This document shows, one piece after another, positions 25,630 to 34,034 of a stretch of 64,000 bases of DNA. Source of the DNA: an uncultured Catenibacterium sp. (GTDB lineage Bacteria > Bacillota_I > Bacilli_A > Erysipelotrichales > Coprobacillaceae); NCBI GenBank assembly GCA_900540685.1, contig UQGS01000002.1:13383-77382 (forward strand). Direction: 5' to 3'. Both the position numbers and the translations under genes were made by a program. Numbering within the stretch: the stretch's first letter is position 1; each line of letters begins with the position of its first letter. The notes under the pieces were generated by a model. That model was given only the letters and a program-made list of their open reading frames with translations. It did not search any database and was not told the origin of the DNA.

Positions 25630-26101
25630 AGTTATTGGAAGCTGAACACTTTTCAGCATCTATTGCAAGTACAACTAGTAATGCATAAAGTGCATCCTGG
25701 CTATTATGAACATCAATGACATAGACATCTGTAAAATGGAATAATTCTTTTGATATAGTCGCAATCTCATGATCAGAATCATTTATAGTGTAATTCCAAT
25801 TCATGAAATCTCCATCAATAGACCAGTCATTGAATTCTAATACATATTTAGGAAATAAGAAACTGAGTTTCTTCTGGAATGAACCGATATACTGATCATC
25901 TACATAGATACTAAATCGTGGCAGGAATGTCAATATTTCTTCTTTAATCGTTGCAACACAATTACCTGACGGGTCATATACATCCAATTTATGACCCCAT
26001 GAAAGACGACTGCTTACTGTATAGACAACCTGATCATATTCATCATAAATATCATAGCTATCCATTAAACTAAAGAATCTTTGTTTCAATATAAGCTTCA
26101 T
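25628..26101 (-). CDS. LURP-one-related / YxjI-like protein
   Basis: 157 residues, beta-rich, with the Tubby-like LURP-one-related pattern (KLILKQRFFSLMDSYDIYDE, VVYTVSSRL, YDPSGNCVATIKEE, YVLEFNDWSIDGDFMNWNYTI). Function unknown; related proteins have been suggested to be membrane-tethered or scramblase-like. Start ATG 26101 chosen because the first ATG is directly abutted by the GAGAGG ribosome site. Downstream of, and probably co-transcribed with, the TOPRIM gene. Confidence 0.7.
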   Translation of the reverse strand: MKLILKQRFFSLMDSYDIYDEYDQVVYTVSSRLSWGHKLDVYDPSGNCVATIKEEILTFLPRFSIYVDDQYIGSFQKKLSFLFPKYVLEFNDWSIDGDFMNWNYTINDSDHEIATISKELFHFTDVYVIDVHNSQDALYALLVVLAIDAEKCSASNN

Positions 26102-26115
26102 ATTATTCATCCTCT

Positions 26116-27033
26116 CTAGAATATTATTATATCATTTTCTTTATGTTTAATACCATAGACAAGATAATCATTCCAATCTTTATGCCTATAAGGATAGGCT
26201 ACATCTATTTTGATATGAGGATACTTCTTATTTAAAATATCAATAATTGTATGAACTGCATGTCTTCCTGCTTGATCATTATCTAATCTTAATAAGACTC
26301 TTTCTATTGGTTGATGTTCTAGATGATAAAAGAGTGCACGATAGTGAGAGACAGAATTCAATGATAGATAATCATAATTTTTAAAATCGTTAGTTAAAGT
26401 CATTAAGGACATCATATCTATAATAGACTCAGTTACAATAAGCTGTTTTGAGTTGTGAGATATATAGAAACAGTACTCATAATCATTTCCTGCCTGTTCA
26501 CGCATATAGCGATTATTTTTGATACTTCCCCTTTTACTTATGAATGCTGGTTGACTTCCTTTATAAGATACAAAAATAAGATTATGATGCACTGCTTCCT
26601 GATAGAGATATCCATGATTAATAAAATAATCAATAATATTGAGACTAATGCCTCTGTCATATAAGTAGTAATAGACTTTCTTATTGTTGGTATTCTTTCG
26701 AGGTAAGTAGAGTTTTCTTTTTTGTCTTTCTATCCTTTTGAATTCATGTTGAGGATTCTTATACATGCTCATTTCTAGATAGAGAATCGTATAGATAAAA
26801 GATTTAAAATCAGGATTCTTTTCTAAACCCAATGTCTGACATAATGTAATCGTATCTCCACCAAAACCTTTTGAATACCAATAAAATCTATTAATATTTA
26901 CTCTAATTTTTAATGAATCATGTTCCTCAAGATGATAGTAATTGGTGCTCTCATAGACGAGTGTAAAGCCTAAATCTTCTACAAGAGAAAGCATACTATA
27001 TTTTTTTACATGTTCTATTCGGCTTCTTTTCAT
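26116..27033 (-). CDS. TOPRIM-domain, primase-like protein (DUF3991-type)
   Basis: 305 residues. N-terminal part (VKKYSMLSLVEDLGFTLVY, FYWYSKGFGGDTITLCQTL) is the zinc-finger-like DUF3991 region, without an obvious CxxC cluster. C-terminal TOPRIM: LIVTESIIDMMSL (catalytic Glu) and VLLRLDNDQAGRHA (DxD). Such proteins are usually encoded on plasmids or integrative elements and relate to DnaG; here no mobilisation genes adjoin it. Start ATG 27033 follows GAGGAGG with 7-base spacing; an upstream in-frame codon adds 17 residues of non-coding appearance. Confidence 0.75.
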   Translation of the reverse strand: MKRSRIEHVKKYSMLSLVEDLGFTLVYESTNYYHLEEHDSLKIRVNINRFYWYSKGFGGDTITLCQTLGLEKNPDFKSFIYTILYLEMSMYKNPQHEFKRIERQKRKLYLPRKNTNNKKVYYYLYDRGISLNIIDYFINHGYLYQEAVHHNLIFVSYKGSQPAFISKRGSIKNNRYMREQAGNDYEYCFYISHNSKQLIVTESIIDMMSLMTLTNDFKNYDYLSLNSVSHYRALFYHLEHQPIERVLLRLDNDQAGRHAVHTIIDILNKKYPHIKIDVAYPYRHKDWNDYLVYGIKHKENDIIIF

Positions 27034-27083
27034 TGAGTGATCCTCCTCTATATAATATATTCCATATAATTTAGGAGAAATCA

Positions 27084-27112
27084 CAAAAAAAACAGTGGAA
27101 ATTCCACTGTTA
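27084..27112 (-). terminator. Terminator after the NSS transporter gene
   Basis: Minus-strand stem AACAGTGGAA / TTCCACTGTT (1-base loop centre) followed by T8. Confidence 0.8.
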
Positions 27113-28468
27113 GATCAAACTGCTGATAAATACGAAGATGACCGCAATAGGTAATATAATCGTAAGATAACCCTGCATCCAGTTCTGGATCTTAGGACCA
27201 TCACCCATATTGGCTTCTGTTTGATAATTCTTGAATCCCCATCCTAGTCGAGATGTACAGAATAATAAATAAACAAGAGATCCAAGTGGTAATAGAAGAT
27301 TACTTACAATAAAGTCTTCTAAGTCTAATATTGTAGAACCACTACCTAGAGGCTGTAAGAAGCTAAGGATATTAAATCCTAAAGCACAAGGTAATGAGCA
27401 TACAGTAATAAGAATTAAGTTAATAATAACTGATTTCTTTCTTGTGATGTTCCATAATTCCATTGTACAGGCAATAATATTTTCAAATACTGCAATGACT
27501 GTAGATAATGATGCGAAAGCCATAAATAGGAAGAATAGAGCACCCCAGATGCGGCCACCTGTCATTGATAAGAAGACATTAGGTAAAGTAATAAAGATAA
27601 GACTAGGACCACTATCAGGATTGACTCCAAATGAGAAACATGCTGGGAAGATGATTAAACCTGCCACAATAGCCACAAATGTATCTAATACAGCTACGTT
27701 CACTGCTTCTCCTAAAAGAGTTTTATCTTTCTTTAAGTAACTACCAAATATTGCCATTGAACCAATACCAATACTTAAAGTAAAGAAAGACTGGTTCATT
27801 GCCGCTACAATGACATTTAATAACCCAATATGCTTGATCTTATTAAAGTCTGGATATAAATAGAATTTAACACCTGCCATCGCATTATGAAGTGTTAAAC
27901 CATGGACTGCAAGTACCACAATAAGTCCAAGTAAGCCAATCATCATGACTTTAGTGATTCTTTCTACACCATTCTGTAATCCCATTGAACATACTAACAT
28001 ACCAATAACAACAACGAATACCATCCAGAATACATTCTGAGATGGACTTGATAATACATTCTGGAAAACTGATGCAACTTGTGATGTTTTGACTCCTGTA
28101 AATCCACCAGACAAGAACTTATAGAAATAGTTCAACATCCATCCAGATACTGTAGTATAGTAGATCATTAAACAGAAGTTTCCTAATAATCCAACATATC
28201 CATGTAAGTGCCATTTCTGTCCTGGCTTTTCCAAAGCCTGATAAGCCTTAACTGGACTCTTTGCACTTGCACGTCCTACAGAGAATTCCATACTTAAAAT
28301 TGGAACACCAATAAGAAGTAAGAAAATCAAATAGAAAAAGACAAAGATTCCTCCACCATTTTGTCCTACAACATAAGGGAATCTCCATACATTTCCAATA
28401 CCAATAGCACATCCTGCAGATAGAAGCAGGAAGCCTATTCTTGATTTAAATTGTTCACGTTCCTTCAT
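27110..28468 (-). CDS. Sodium:neurotransmitter symporter (NSS) family transporter
   Basis: 452 residues with about eleven membrane helices. Family start: FKSRIGFLLLSAGCAIGIGNVWRFPYVVG with the unwound helix 1 glycines that bind Na+ and substrate; NGGGIFVFFYLIFLL helix 2; SLSIGIGSMAIFGSY-like helix 6 region written here as FFTLSIGIGSMAIFGSYL; AFASLSTVIAVFENI helix 8 with the Na2 serines. LeuT-like, so sodium-driven uptake of an amino acid or related solute is likely; the substrate is not known. Own terminator; stands alone. Confidence 0.9.
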   Translation of the reverse strand: MKEREQFKSRIGFLLLSAGCAIGIGNVWRFPYVVGQNGGGIFVFFYLIFLLLIGVPILSMEFSVGRASAKSPVKAYQALEKPGQKWHLHGYVGLLGNFCLMIYYTTVSGWMLNYFYKFLSGGFTGVKTSQVASVFQNVLSSPSQNVFWMVFVVVIGMLVCSMGLQNGVERITKVMMIGLLGLIVVLAVHGLTLHNAMAGVKFYLYPDFNKIKHIGLLNVIVAAMNQSFFTLSIGIGSMAIFGSYLKKDKTLLGEAVNVAVLDTFVAIVAGLIIFPACFSFGVNPDSGPSLIFITLPNVFLSMTGGRIWGALFFLFMAFASLSTVIAVFENIIACTMELWNITRKKSVIINLILITVCSLPCALGFNILSFLQPLGSGSTILDLEDFIVSNLLLPLGSLVYLLFCTSRLGWGFKNYQTEANMGDGPKIQNWMQGYLTIILPIAVIFVFISSLI

Positions 28469-28511
28469 ATTTTCACCCTTCTTTTAAACATACTGACTTA
28501 TAATAACACAT

Positions 28512-28546
28512 ACAAAAAAATATGGAAATATTTCGCTTCCATATTT
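28512..28546 (-). terminator. Terminator after the Gx transporter gene
   Basis: Minus-strand stem AAATATGGAA / TTCCATATTT followed by a T-run; it begins at the stop codon. Confidence 0.7.
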
Positions 28547-29055
28547 CAACCAATAAGGTGACTTTTTATTTTAATATATATAATTTGTGCAATTATTCCT
28601 ACCACCCCACCTGACAGGATTCCTAGTAATATCAGATAGGGAAGATAGTAGATAAAGGCGGAGGTAGAAAAGAAGACAAACGCAATAAGTAACTGTCCTA
28701 TATTATGAGAGACGCCTCCTACTATAGATACGATTATATTTGAGAAGAGATGGGTTTTAACCATCACTGCCATGATAGTAATAGAAAGAACTCCTCCAGC
28801 TAAGCTATAAAGCATCATATAAGGATTTGTGAAAGTGATTCCTATAATAAAGATACGAAGTAATGCGATACCCACTGCATATTTAAATCCAAAGCATAAT
28901 AGAATTGTAAGAGACACAATATTGGCTAAGCCAAGTTTTGCGCCAGGAATTCCTAGATAAATAGGAAACAACATTTCTATATAATTCAATATGATGGATA
29001 TAGCACAGAATATTGCCAGAAAGCATAATTGTCTGACTTTAGTATGCTTGATCAT
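28546..29055 (-). CDS. Gx transporter family (HepS component I-like) membrane protein
   Basis: About 169 residues, five or six membrane helices. Family pattern LCFLAIFCAISIILNYIEM, IPGAKLGLANIVSLTILL, ISVTIMAVMV-type helices (here LSITIMAVMV). Once named heptaprenyl diphosphate synthase component I; now regarded as an ECF-S-like small transporter. Often found with NusG-II-like, ApbE and rnf genes, as here. ATG 29055 is chosen over an in-frame GTG at 29070 that lies inside GGAGGTG; the gene overlaps the NusG-II-like gene by 17 bases. Confidence 0.78.
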   Translation of the reverse strand: MIKHTKVRQLCFLAIFCAISIILNYIEMLFPIYLGIPGAKLGLANIVSLTILLCFGFKYAVGIALLRIFIIGITFTNPYMMLYSLAGGVLSITIMAVMVKTHLFSNIIVSIVGGVSHNIGQLLIAFVFFSTSAFIYYLPYLILLGILSGGVVGIIAQIIYIKIKSHLIG

Positions 29056-29392
29056 CCTGTTGTTTTTCACCTCCTGACACCACCTCTACAATGAGTTTAT
29101 GAGGAAGACAGATGATACTCTGCCCCTTTTTATTAATAGCCCCCTGCTTGATACATAAATGATCTGGACAGGTTGCTGAAACCATCTTTATTTTATGATT
29201 TTCTATTTTTAATGTATTTTCTTTATTAATATGTATTGTTTGGTTTTTATTGAGATCATAATAGCCATACACTTCTTTATTTAAAGTTACTTTTACTAAA
29301 TTACTTTTTGACTGAGGACGAAGAAGAAAACCAGCAGCAGCTATAATCAATAAAATAGCCAATACATAAATATCATATTTTCTGTTTTTCAT
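29039..29392 (-). CDS. NusG domain II-containing small anchored protein
   Basis: 117 residues. One N-terminal membrane segment (YDIYVLAILLIIAAAGFLL) and a beta-rich extracytoplasmic domain with VSATCPDHLCIKQGAINKKG and CLPHKLIVEV, the pattern of NusG domain II proteins that accompany flavinylation (ApbE/Rnf) clusters. The conserved Cys residues suggest redox or metal binding. Divergent from apbE with an 37-base gap between start codons. Confidence 0.82.
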   Translation of the reverse strand: MKNRKYDIYVLAILLIIAAAGFLLRPQSKSNLVKVTLNKEVYGYYDLNKNQTIHINKENTLKIENHKIKMVSATCPDHLCIKQGAINKKGQSIICLPHKLIVEVVSGGEKQQDDQAY

Positions 29393-29429
29393 TGGTTCCT
29401 CCTTGTATAATAGAATAAGGAGGTACTTT

Positions 29430-30398
29430 ATGAAAAGAATACTTTCTCTTATCCTATGTTTTTCTTTACTTAGTGGCTGTAAGCCTAATAATGAACCTAT
29501 GACTCAAAAAGAGTTCTGTTTAGATACAATTATTTCTATCACATTATATGATTCATCTTCAAAGAAGATTCTAAATAAGTGCTTTGATTTATGTAAGAAG
29601 TATGAGTTACTTTTCTCAACTACAAACACAAATAGTGAACTCTATCAAATAAATCATAATAAGAATAAGACGCAATATCAAACTATTTCTAATGAGCTTG
29701 CCTCTGTTATTCAACAGGGACTTTATTATAGTGAGTTATCAAAAGGTGCTTTTGATATTACGATTGGTACAGTCAGTTCTTTATGGGATTTCAAGAGTGA
29801 TAATCCTACTCTACCTGATGAAACTCTCTTAAAAGAAAGTCTTAAAACAGTCAACTATCACAATATCATCTGTGAAGATAATCAAATAATCTATAAGAAT
29901 CCTGATACAATGATAGATTTAGGCGCCATTGCGAAAGGTTATATTGCAGATCAAATCAAAAATTATTTGATTAAACATAAAGTGAATAATGCCTTGATCA
30001 ACCTTGGTGGTAATATCCTATGTGTCGGAGATAAGATGACAGAAGGATATCGTATTGGTATTACTAATCCTCAAAAGACCGATGAATCGATAATAAGTAC
30101 TAAAGTTGAAAATAAGTCAGTTGTGACAAGTGGTATTTATCAAAGACAGATGAAAGTCAACCATCATGTTTACCATCATATATTAAACCCTCATACGGGT
30201 TATAGTTATGATAACGGACTCGCTTCTGTTACTATTGTATCTCCTACATCAATGCAGGGAGATGCATTAAGTACTGTCTGCTTCTCTTTAGGATTAGAAA
30301 AAGGAAAAGCACTGATTGAATCACTGGACAATGTAGAAGCATGCTTTATTGATACAAACAATCAAATCACTTATACAACACACTTCAACCACTCTTAA
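29430..30398 (+). CDS. apbE: FAD:protein FMN transferase ApbE (lipoprotein)
   Basis: 322 residues. Lipoprotein signal MKRILSLILCFSLLSGCKPN with Cys ~17. Domain features: CLDTIISITLYD-type start (FCLDTIISITLY), FDITIGTVSSLWDF, MIDLGAIAKGYIADQIK, ALINLGGNILCVG, HHILNPHTGYSYD and a C-terminal SPTSMQGDALST metal site. It attaches FMN covalently to Thr in RnfG and RnfD, encoded just downstream in convergent orientation. ATG 29430 follows AAGGAGG at 29417-29423. Confidence 0.93.
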   Translation: MKRILSLILCFSLLSGCKPNNEPMTQKEFCLDTIISITLYDSSSKKILNKCFDLCKKYELLFSTTNTNSELYQINHNKNKTQYQTISNELASVIQQGLYYSELSKGAFDITIGTVSSLWDFKSDNPTLPDETLLKESLKTVNYHNIICEDNQIIYKNPDTMIDLGAIAKGYIADQIKNYLIKHKVNNALINLGGNILCVGDKMTEGYRIGITNPQKTDESIISTKVENKSVVTSGIYQRQMKVNHHVYHHILNPHTGYSYDNGLASVTIVSPTSMQGDALSTVCFSLGLEKGKALIESLDNVEACFIDTNNQITYTTHFNHS

Positions 30399-30422
30399 AA
30401 AAATCCCTAATGGGATTTTTTT
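30397..30422. terminator. Bidirectional terminator between apbE and rnfB
   Basis: AAAAATCCC / GGGATTTTT with a 4-base loop, suited to both convergent transcripts. Confidence 0.85.
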
Positions 30423-31206
30423 ATTGAATGATCTTTCGAGGACATTTTTCTACACATGCCCCACAATTTGTACATTTAGAATAATCTATATGGGCTAAGA
30501 AATCATCGACTGAAATCGCACCATTTGGACATACTTTAGTACATAACTTGCAGCCAATACAGCCTGATTGGCAGCTTTTAGTGATTACTGGACCCTTGTC
30601 ATGAGAATTACATTGAACACGATGCATTGCATCATAAGGTACCATTTCAATCAGATGATTAGGACATGCTTCCATACATTTCTGGCATCCTCGACATTTT
30701 TCCTTATCTACAACAGCCACACCATCTACGATATGAATTGCATCAAATTGACAAGCCTGTACACAGCTTCCTAAGCCAATACAGCCTGAAGTACACATCT
30801 TACCACCTTTACCTGGTACTAATGCAGCACTTAGGCAATCTTTGATACCAGAATAATCAGATACAGGTGTGACTTTGTCACATGTTCCCTTACATTTCAC
30901 AAAGGCCGTATAACGTGTACTTTCCTGTGCAACTTGTCCTAGAATAGAAGCAATCTTTGCGCCTACTTTATTACCTCCTACTGGACATTGATTACTAGGC
31001 GCTTCTCCTTGCGCAATTGCATGAGCTAAGCCATCACATCCTGGATAACCACAGGCACCACAGTTATTACCTGGAAGAACAGATCTGATTTTCTGTTCTT
31101 TTTCATCTACAACAACCTTAAACTTCTCACTCGCAATACCTAGAACTATTCCAATAAATAGCCCAATCAAACCAACAAGGAGAGTCGCAACCATAATTGA
31201 CTTCAT
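30421..31206 (-). CDS. rnfB: Rnf complex electron transport subunit RnfB
   Basis: 261 residues. N-terminal membrane helix (IMVATLLVGLIGLFIGIVLGI), then the NNCGACGYPGCDGLAHAIAQG Fe-S motif, then several CxxCxxC ferredoxin clusters (CRGCQKCMEACPN, CIGCKLCTKVCPN, CTNCGACVEKCPR). Accepts electrons from reduced ferredoxin. Last gene of the operon. ATG 31206 is better placed after AAGGAGG than the ATG six bases upstream. Confidence 0.95.
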   Translation of the reverse strand: MKSIMVATLLVGLIGLFIGIVLGIASEKFKVVVDEKEQKIRSVLPGNNCGACGYPGCDGLAHAIAQGEAPSNQCPVGGNKVGAKIASILGQVAQESTRYTAFVKCKGTCDKVTPVSDYSGIKDCLSAALVPGKGGKMCTSGCIGLGSCVQACQFDAIHIVDGVAVVDKEKCRGCQKCMEACPNHLIEMVPYDAMHRVQCNSHDKGPVITKSCQSGCIGCKLCTKVCPNGAISVDDFLAHIDYSKCTNCGACVEKCPRKIIQ

Positions 31207-31218
31207 ATTCATTCCTCC

Positions 31219-31791
31219 TTAAATCAAGCCTGAAAAGCCAATAAAGGCAATGGCCATTAAACCTGCAGTAATTAATACAATAGGAGAACCTTTGAAGCTA
31301 TGAGGAATATCATTGTCTTCTATTCTTTCTCTAATTCCTGCAAGAATAATAATAGAAATAGTAAAGCCTACAGCTGTTCCAAATCCTGCAACAACACTTG
31401 TAATGAAATCATAATGATTCTGTACATTAGTCAATGCCACGCCAAGTACAGCACAGTTCGTTGTAATGAGTGGTAAATAAACACCTAAAGACTGATATAG
31501 CCCTTGTGAGTACTTCTTTAAGAATAATTCTACTAATTGTACAAGTGCTGCGATAATAAGAATAAACGCTATTGTTTCAAGATATTCTACATGAAACAAC
31601 ACAAGTAATCGATAAAGAAGTGATGTGACAGCTGAGGCAATCGTAATAACGAATATAACGGCGCCTCCCATACCTGCCGCTGTTTCTATTTTCTTAGAAA
31701 CACCTAAGAATGGACATAAGCCTAAGAATTGAGATAAGACAACGTTATTGACTAAAGAGACACTAATTAAAGTTAAAAGTAATGTTTTCAT
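31219..31791 (-). CDS. rnfA: Rnf complex subunit RnfA
   Basis: 190 residues, six membrane helices (SVSLVNNVVLSQFLGLCPFLG, VYLPLITTNCAVLGVAL, AVGFTISIIILAGIRERIE). The conserved Cys in LGLCPFLG and in TTNCAVLG coordinate the intramembrane iron of RnfA/E. The stop of rnfE and start of rnfA overlap by 1 base. Confidence 0.95.
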   Translation of the reverse strand: MKTLLLTLISVSLVNNVVLSQFLGLCPFLGVSKKIETAAGMGGAVIFVITIASAVTSLLYRLLVLFHVEYLETIAFILIIAALVQLVELFLKKYSQGLYQSLGVYLPLITTNCAVLGVALTNVQNHYDFITSVVAGFGTAVGFTISIIILAGIRERIEDNDIPHSFKGSPIVLITAGLMAIAFIGFSGLI

Positions 31792-32486
31792 TATTTCTGC
31801 GCCTCCTTCTTATATTCTTCAAAACAAGTAATACCATGACAGTGCATACAATCTTCTCCACATTCGAGTGTTGAAGAATGGTCTATATTTGTCGCACTTG
31901 GTAGTTTTAATTTATTTTGTATAGCCGTTAACATACTTAATACAAAGAATGCCCCTGGAGCCATAATAAAGATAGAAATAGGTTCATAGGCTTTTGGCAT
32001 GATTGTATAACCAAAGGCAGTCCCTGCGCCTAAGAGTTCTCTCACGAGTCCAATACAAGTAAGGGCTAATGTAAATCCTAATCCCATACCTACACCATCC
32101 AATATAGAAAGAATAGGATTATTCTTAGAAGCGAATGCTTCTGCACGACCTAGAATAATACAGTTAACTACAATTAATGGAATATATATACCTAGTGTAT
32201 CATATAAAGATGGAAGATTTGCCTGTAATAAGAGCTGGACAACAGTGACAAGAGTAGCGACTATGACAATATATGCTGGGATTCTGACACGTTCAGGAAT
32301 AATTTTACGTAATGCGGAAATCACAAAGTTACTCATAATGAGTACAGCCATTGTAGTAAGTCCCATACCCATTCCACTGATAGCTGAAGTTGTAACAGCA
32401 AGAGTTGGACACATACCTAACATGAGGACAAATGTAGGATTTTCTTTAATAATACCGTTATAGACTGGCTTAATATATTTATTCAC
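31791..32486 (-). CDS. rnfE: Rnf complex subunit RnfE
   Basis: 231 residues, six membrane helices, homologous to RnfA (FVLMLGMCPTLAVTTSAISG, IYIPLIVVNCIILGRAEAFA, GMGLGFTLALTCIGLVRELL). Has a soluble C-terminal tail with four Cys (CGEDCMHCHGITC), a feature also seen in clostridial RnfE. Overlaps rnfG by 8 bases. Confidence 0.94.
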   Translation of the reverse strand: MNKYIKPVYNGIIKENPTFVLMLGMCPTLAVTTSAISGMGMGLTTMAVLIMSNFVISALRKIIPERVRIPAYIVIVATLVTVVQLLLQANLPSLYDTLGIYIPLIVVNCIILGRAEAFASKNNPILSILDGVGMGLGFTLALTCIGLVRELLGAGTAFGYTIMPKAYEPISIFIMAPGAFFVLSMLTAIQNKLKLPSATNIDHSSTLECGEDCMHCHGITCFEEYKKEAQK

Positions 32487-33099
32487 GTTGTCCCACTCCT
32501 TTCAACAGATCATAGAAATCAAGGGCACCATTGACACCATTTGTGACAGCTTTAGATGTGATAGTGGCACTAGAAAGAGAATCAACTTCATTGTCCTTCT
32601 CTTTACCTGTTTTAGTAATAATAAACGAATCCACCTTCTTATTAAGGTACTGTGATCTGAATGATTCATTCTTCGCATTCATACCAAGCCCTACTGTTTC
32701 ACTAATAGATAAGATTTCTACGCCTTTGATCTGCTTATTTAAATCAATTCCAATAATGAGTTCTATTTCACCACCAAAACCATCTTTATCAGTGACCTGA
32801 ATGACATAGCCCTGTAGTTTATTATCTTTATAAGCCCCTAAAGCATTGGTGATTTCAACACCATTTTTACCATAATCTTTTGTAAGGAGCTTTGGACTCT
32901 GTTCAATGAGTTTACTGTAATCTGCCTTGAAATCATCGGCTTCACTCATAACCTCTTTATAAGCAAGAAGTTTTGTTTCTTCTTGTTTTGAGGCTATTTT
33001 ATCTTTTGTAGAATGATAAACAAAACCAAGGAGACATCCAGATACAATTGTAATGATAAATAATATGCATGTATCCTTGATGATTCTCTTTATATTCAT
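32479..33099 (-). CDS. rnfG: Rnf complex subunit RnfG (FMN-binding)
   Basis: 206 residues. N-terminal membrane anchor (DTCILFIITIVSGCLLGFVY), then an FMN-binding domain (GYVIQVTDKDGFGGEIELIIGID, ISETVGLGMNAK). SSATITSKAVTNGV is the flavinylation site; the Thr of SSAT would carry FMN through ApbE. Overlaps rnfD by 4 bases. Confidence 0.94.
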   Translation of the reverse strand: MNIKRIIKDTCILFIITIVSGCLLGFVYHSTKDKIASKQEETKLLAYKEVMSEADDFKADYSKLIEQSPKLLTKDYGKNGVEITNALGAYKDNKLQGYVIQVTDKDGFGGEIELIIGIDLNKQIKGVEILSISETVGLGMNAKNESFRSQYLNKKVDSFIITKTGKEKDNEVDSLSSATITSKAVTNGVNGALDFYDLLKGVGQRE

Positions 33100-34025
33100 G
33101 ATACCACCGCCTTCTTTGTTTTATAGAGAAGTGTATATTTCTCAATAAGAGGTACAACAAGATTACCTAGAATAATCGCATAAGAAACACCTTCTGCAGT
33201 TGTCCCAAAGAATCTAAATAAACCTGTGAGTATTCCTATTAAAACGCCAAAGACAATCTGTCCTTCAAAATTAATAGGTGTTGTGACATAATCGGTTGCC
33301 ATAAAGAAACAGCCTAGCATTAAGCCACCACCACATAATTGGCAGGCGAGATAATAGAAATCAAAACGGAAGGGTGAAAAAATAAGAGTAAAGAGCGAGA
33401 ATGTAAGAAGATAAGTCACTGGAATAGTAGGTTTAATGACTCTCTTTACTAACATATAAACTCCACCTATTAAAATCATAAAGGTAGATGTTTCACCAAT
33501 AGTCCCTGCTGTTGTACCGATAAATAAACGGAATAAATCATAATGTGATCTTGTTTCAAGAATCGCGAGTGGAGTGGCAGTAGTGACACCATCAAAGACG
33601 AAATGTGTCATGCGTCCAGTAAATGATATAAGTAAAAAACAGCGTGCTGCCAAGGCAGGATTCATAAAGTTCTGTCCTAGTCCACCATATAACTGTTTTA
33701 CAATAATAATCGCAAATAGAGCGCCTATCACTGGTATCCATAATGGGACAGTAGATGGAAGATTTAATGCAAGAATAAGTCCTGTCACTACAGCTGAACA
33801 ATCTTTGATTGTGATAGGCTTCTTCATAAAGTATTCAAATAAATATTCACATAATACACAAGTAAGTACTGATACAATGACAATAAGTGCTGCATTTAAC
33901 TTAAATTGATAAATACCATACAGTGTTGCAGGCATCAATGCGATAATGACATCAATCATAATACGTGTTGTATCTGTTTTATCACGTACATGAGGTGATG
34001 ATGATGTATGTAATAGTTTATTCAT
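33096..34025 (-). CDS. rnfD: Rnf complex subunit RnfD (FMN-binding)
   Basis: 309 residues, about nine membrane helices. Family features: SSSPHVRDKTDTTRIMIDVIIALMPA at the N-terminus, YGGLGQNFMNPALAARCFLL, and FDGVTTATPLAI, whose Thr before ATPLA is the covalent FMN site. NFMNPA and TDYVTTPI match the family. Ten bases after rnfC. Confidence 0.95.
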   Translation of the reverse strand: MNKLLHTSSSPHVRDKTDTTRIMIDVIIALMPATLYGIYQFKLNAALIVIVSVLTCVLCEYLFEYFMKKPITIKDCSAVVTGLILALNLPSTVPLWIPVIGALFAIIIVKQLYGGLGQNFMNPALAARCFLLISFTGRMTHFVFDGVTTATPLAILETRSHYDLFRLFIGTTAGTIGETSTFMILIGGVYMLVKRVIKPTIPVTYLLTFSLFTLIFSPFRFDFYYLACQLCGGGLMLGCFFMATDYVTTPINFEGQIVFGVLIGILTGLFRFFGTTAEGVSYAIILGNLVVPLIEKYTLLYKTKKAVVS

Positions 34026-34034
34026 AACATTCCC

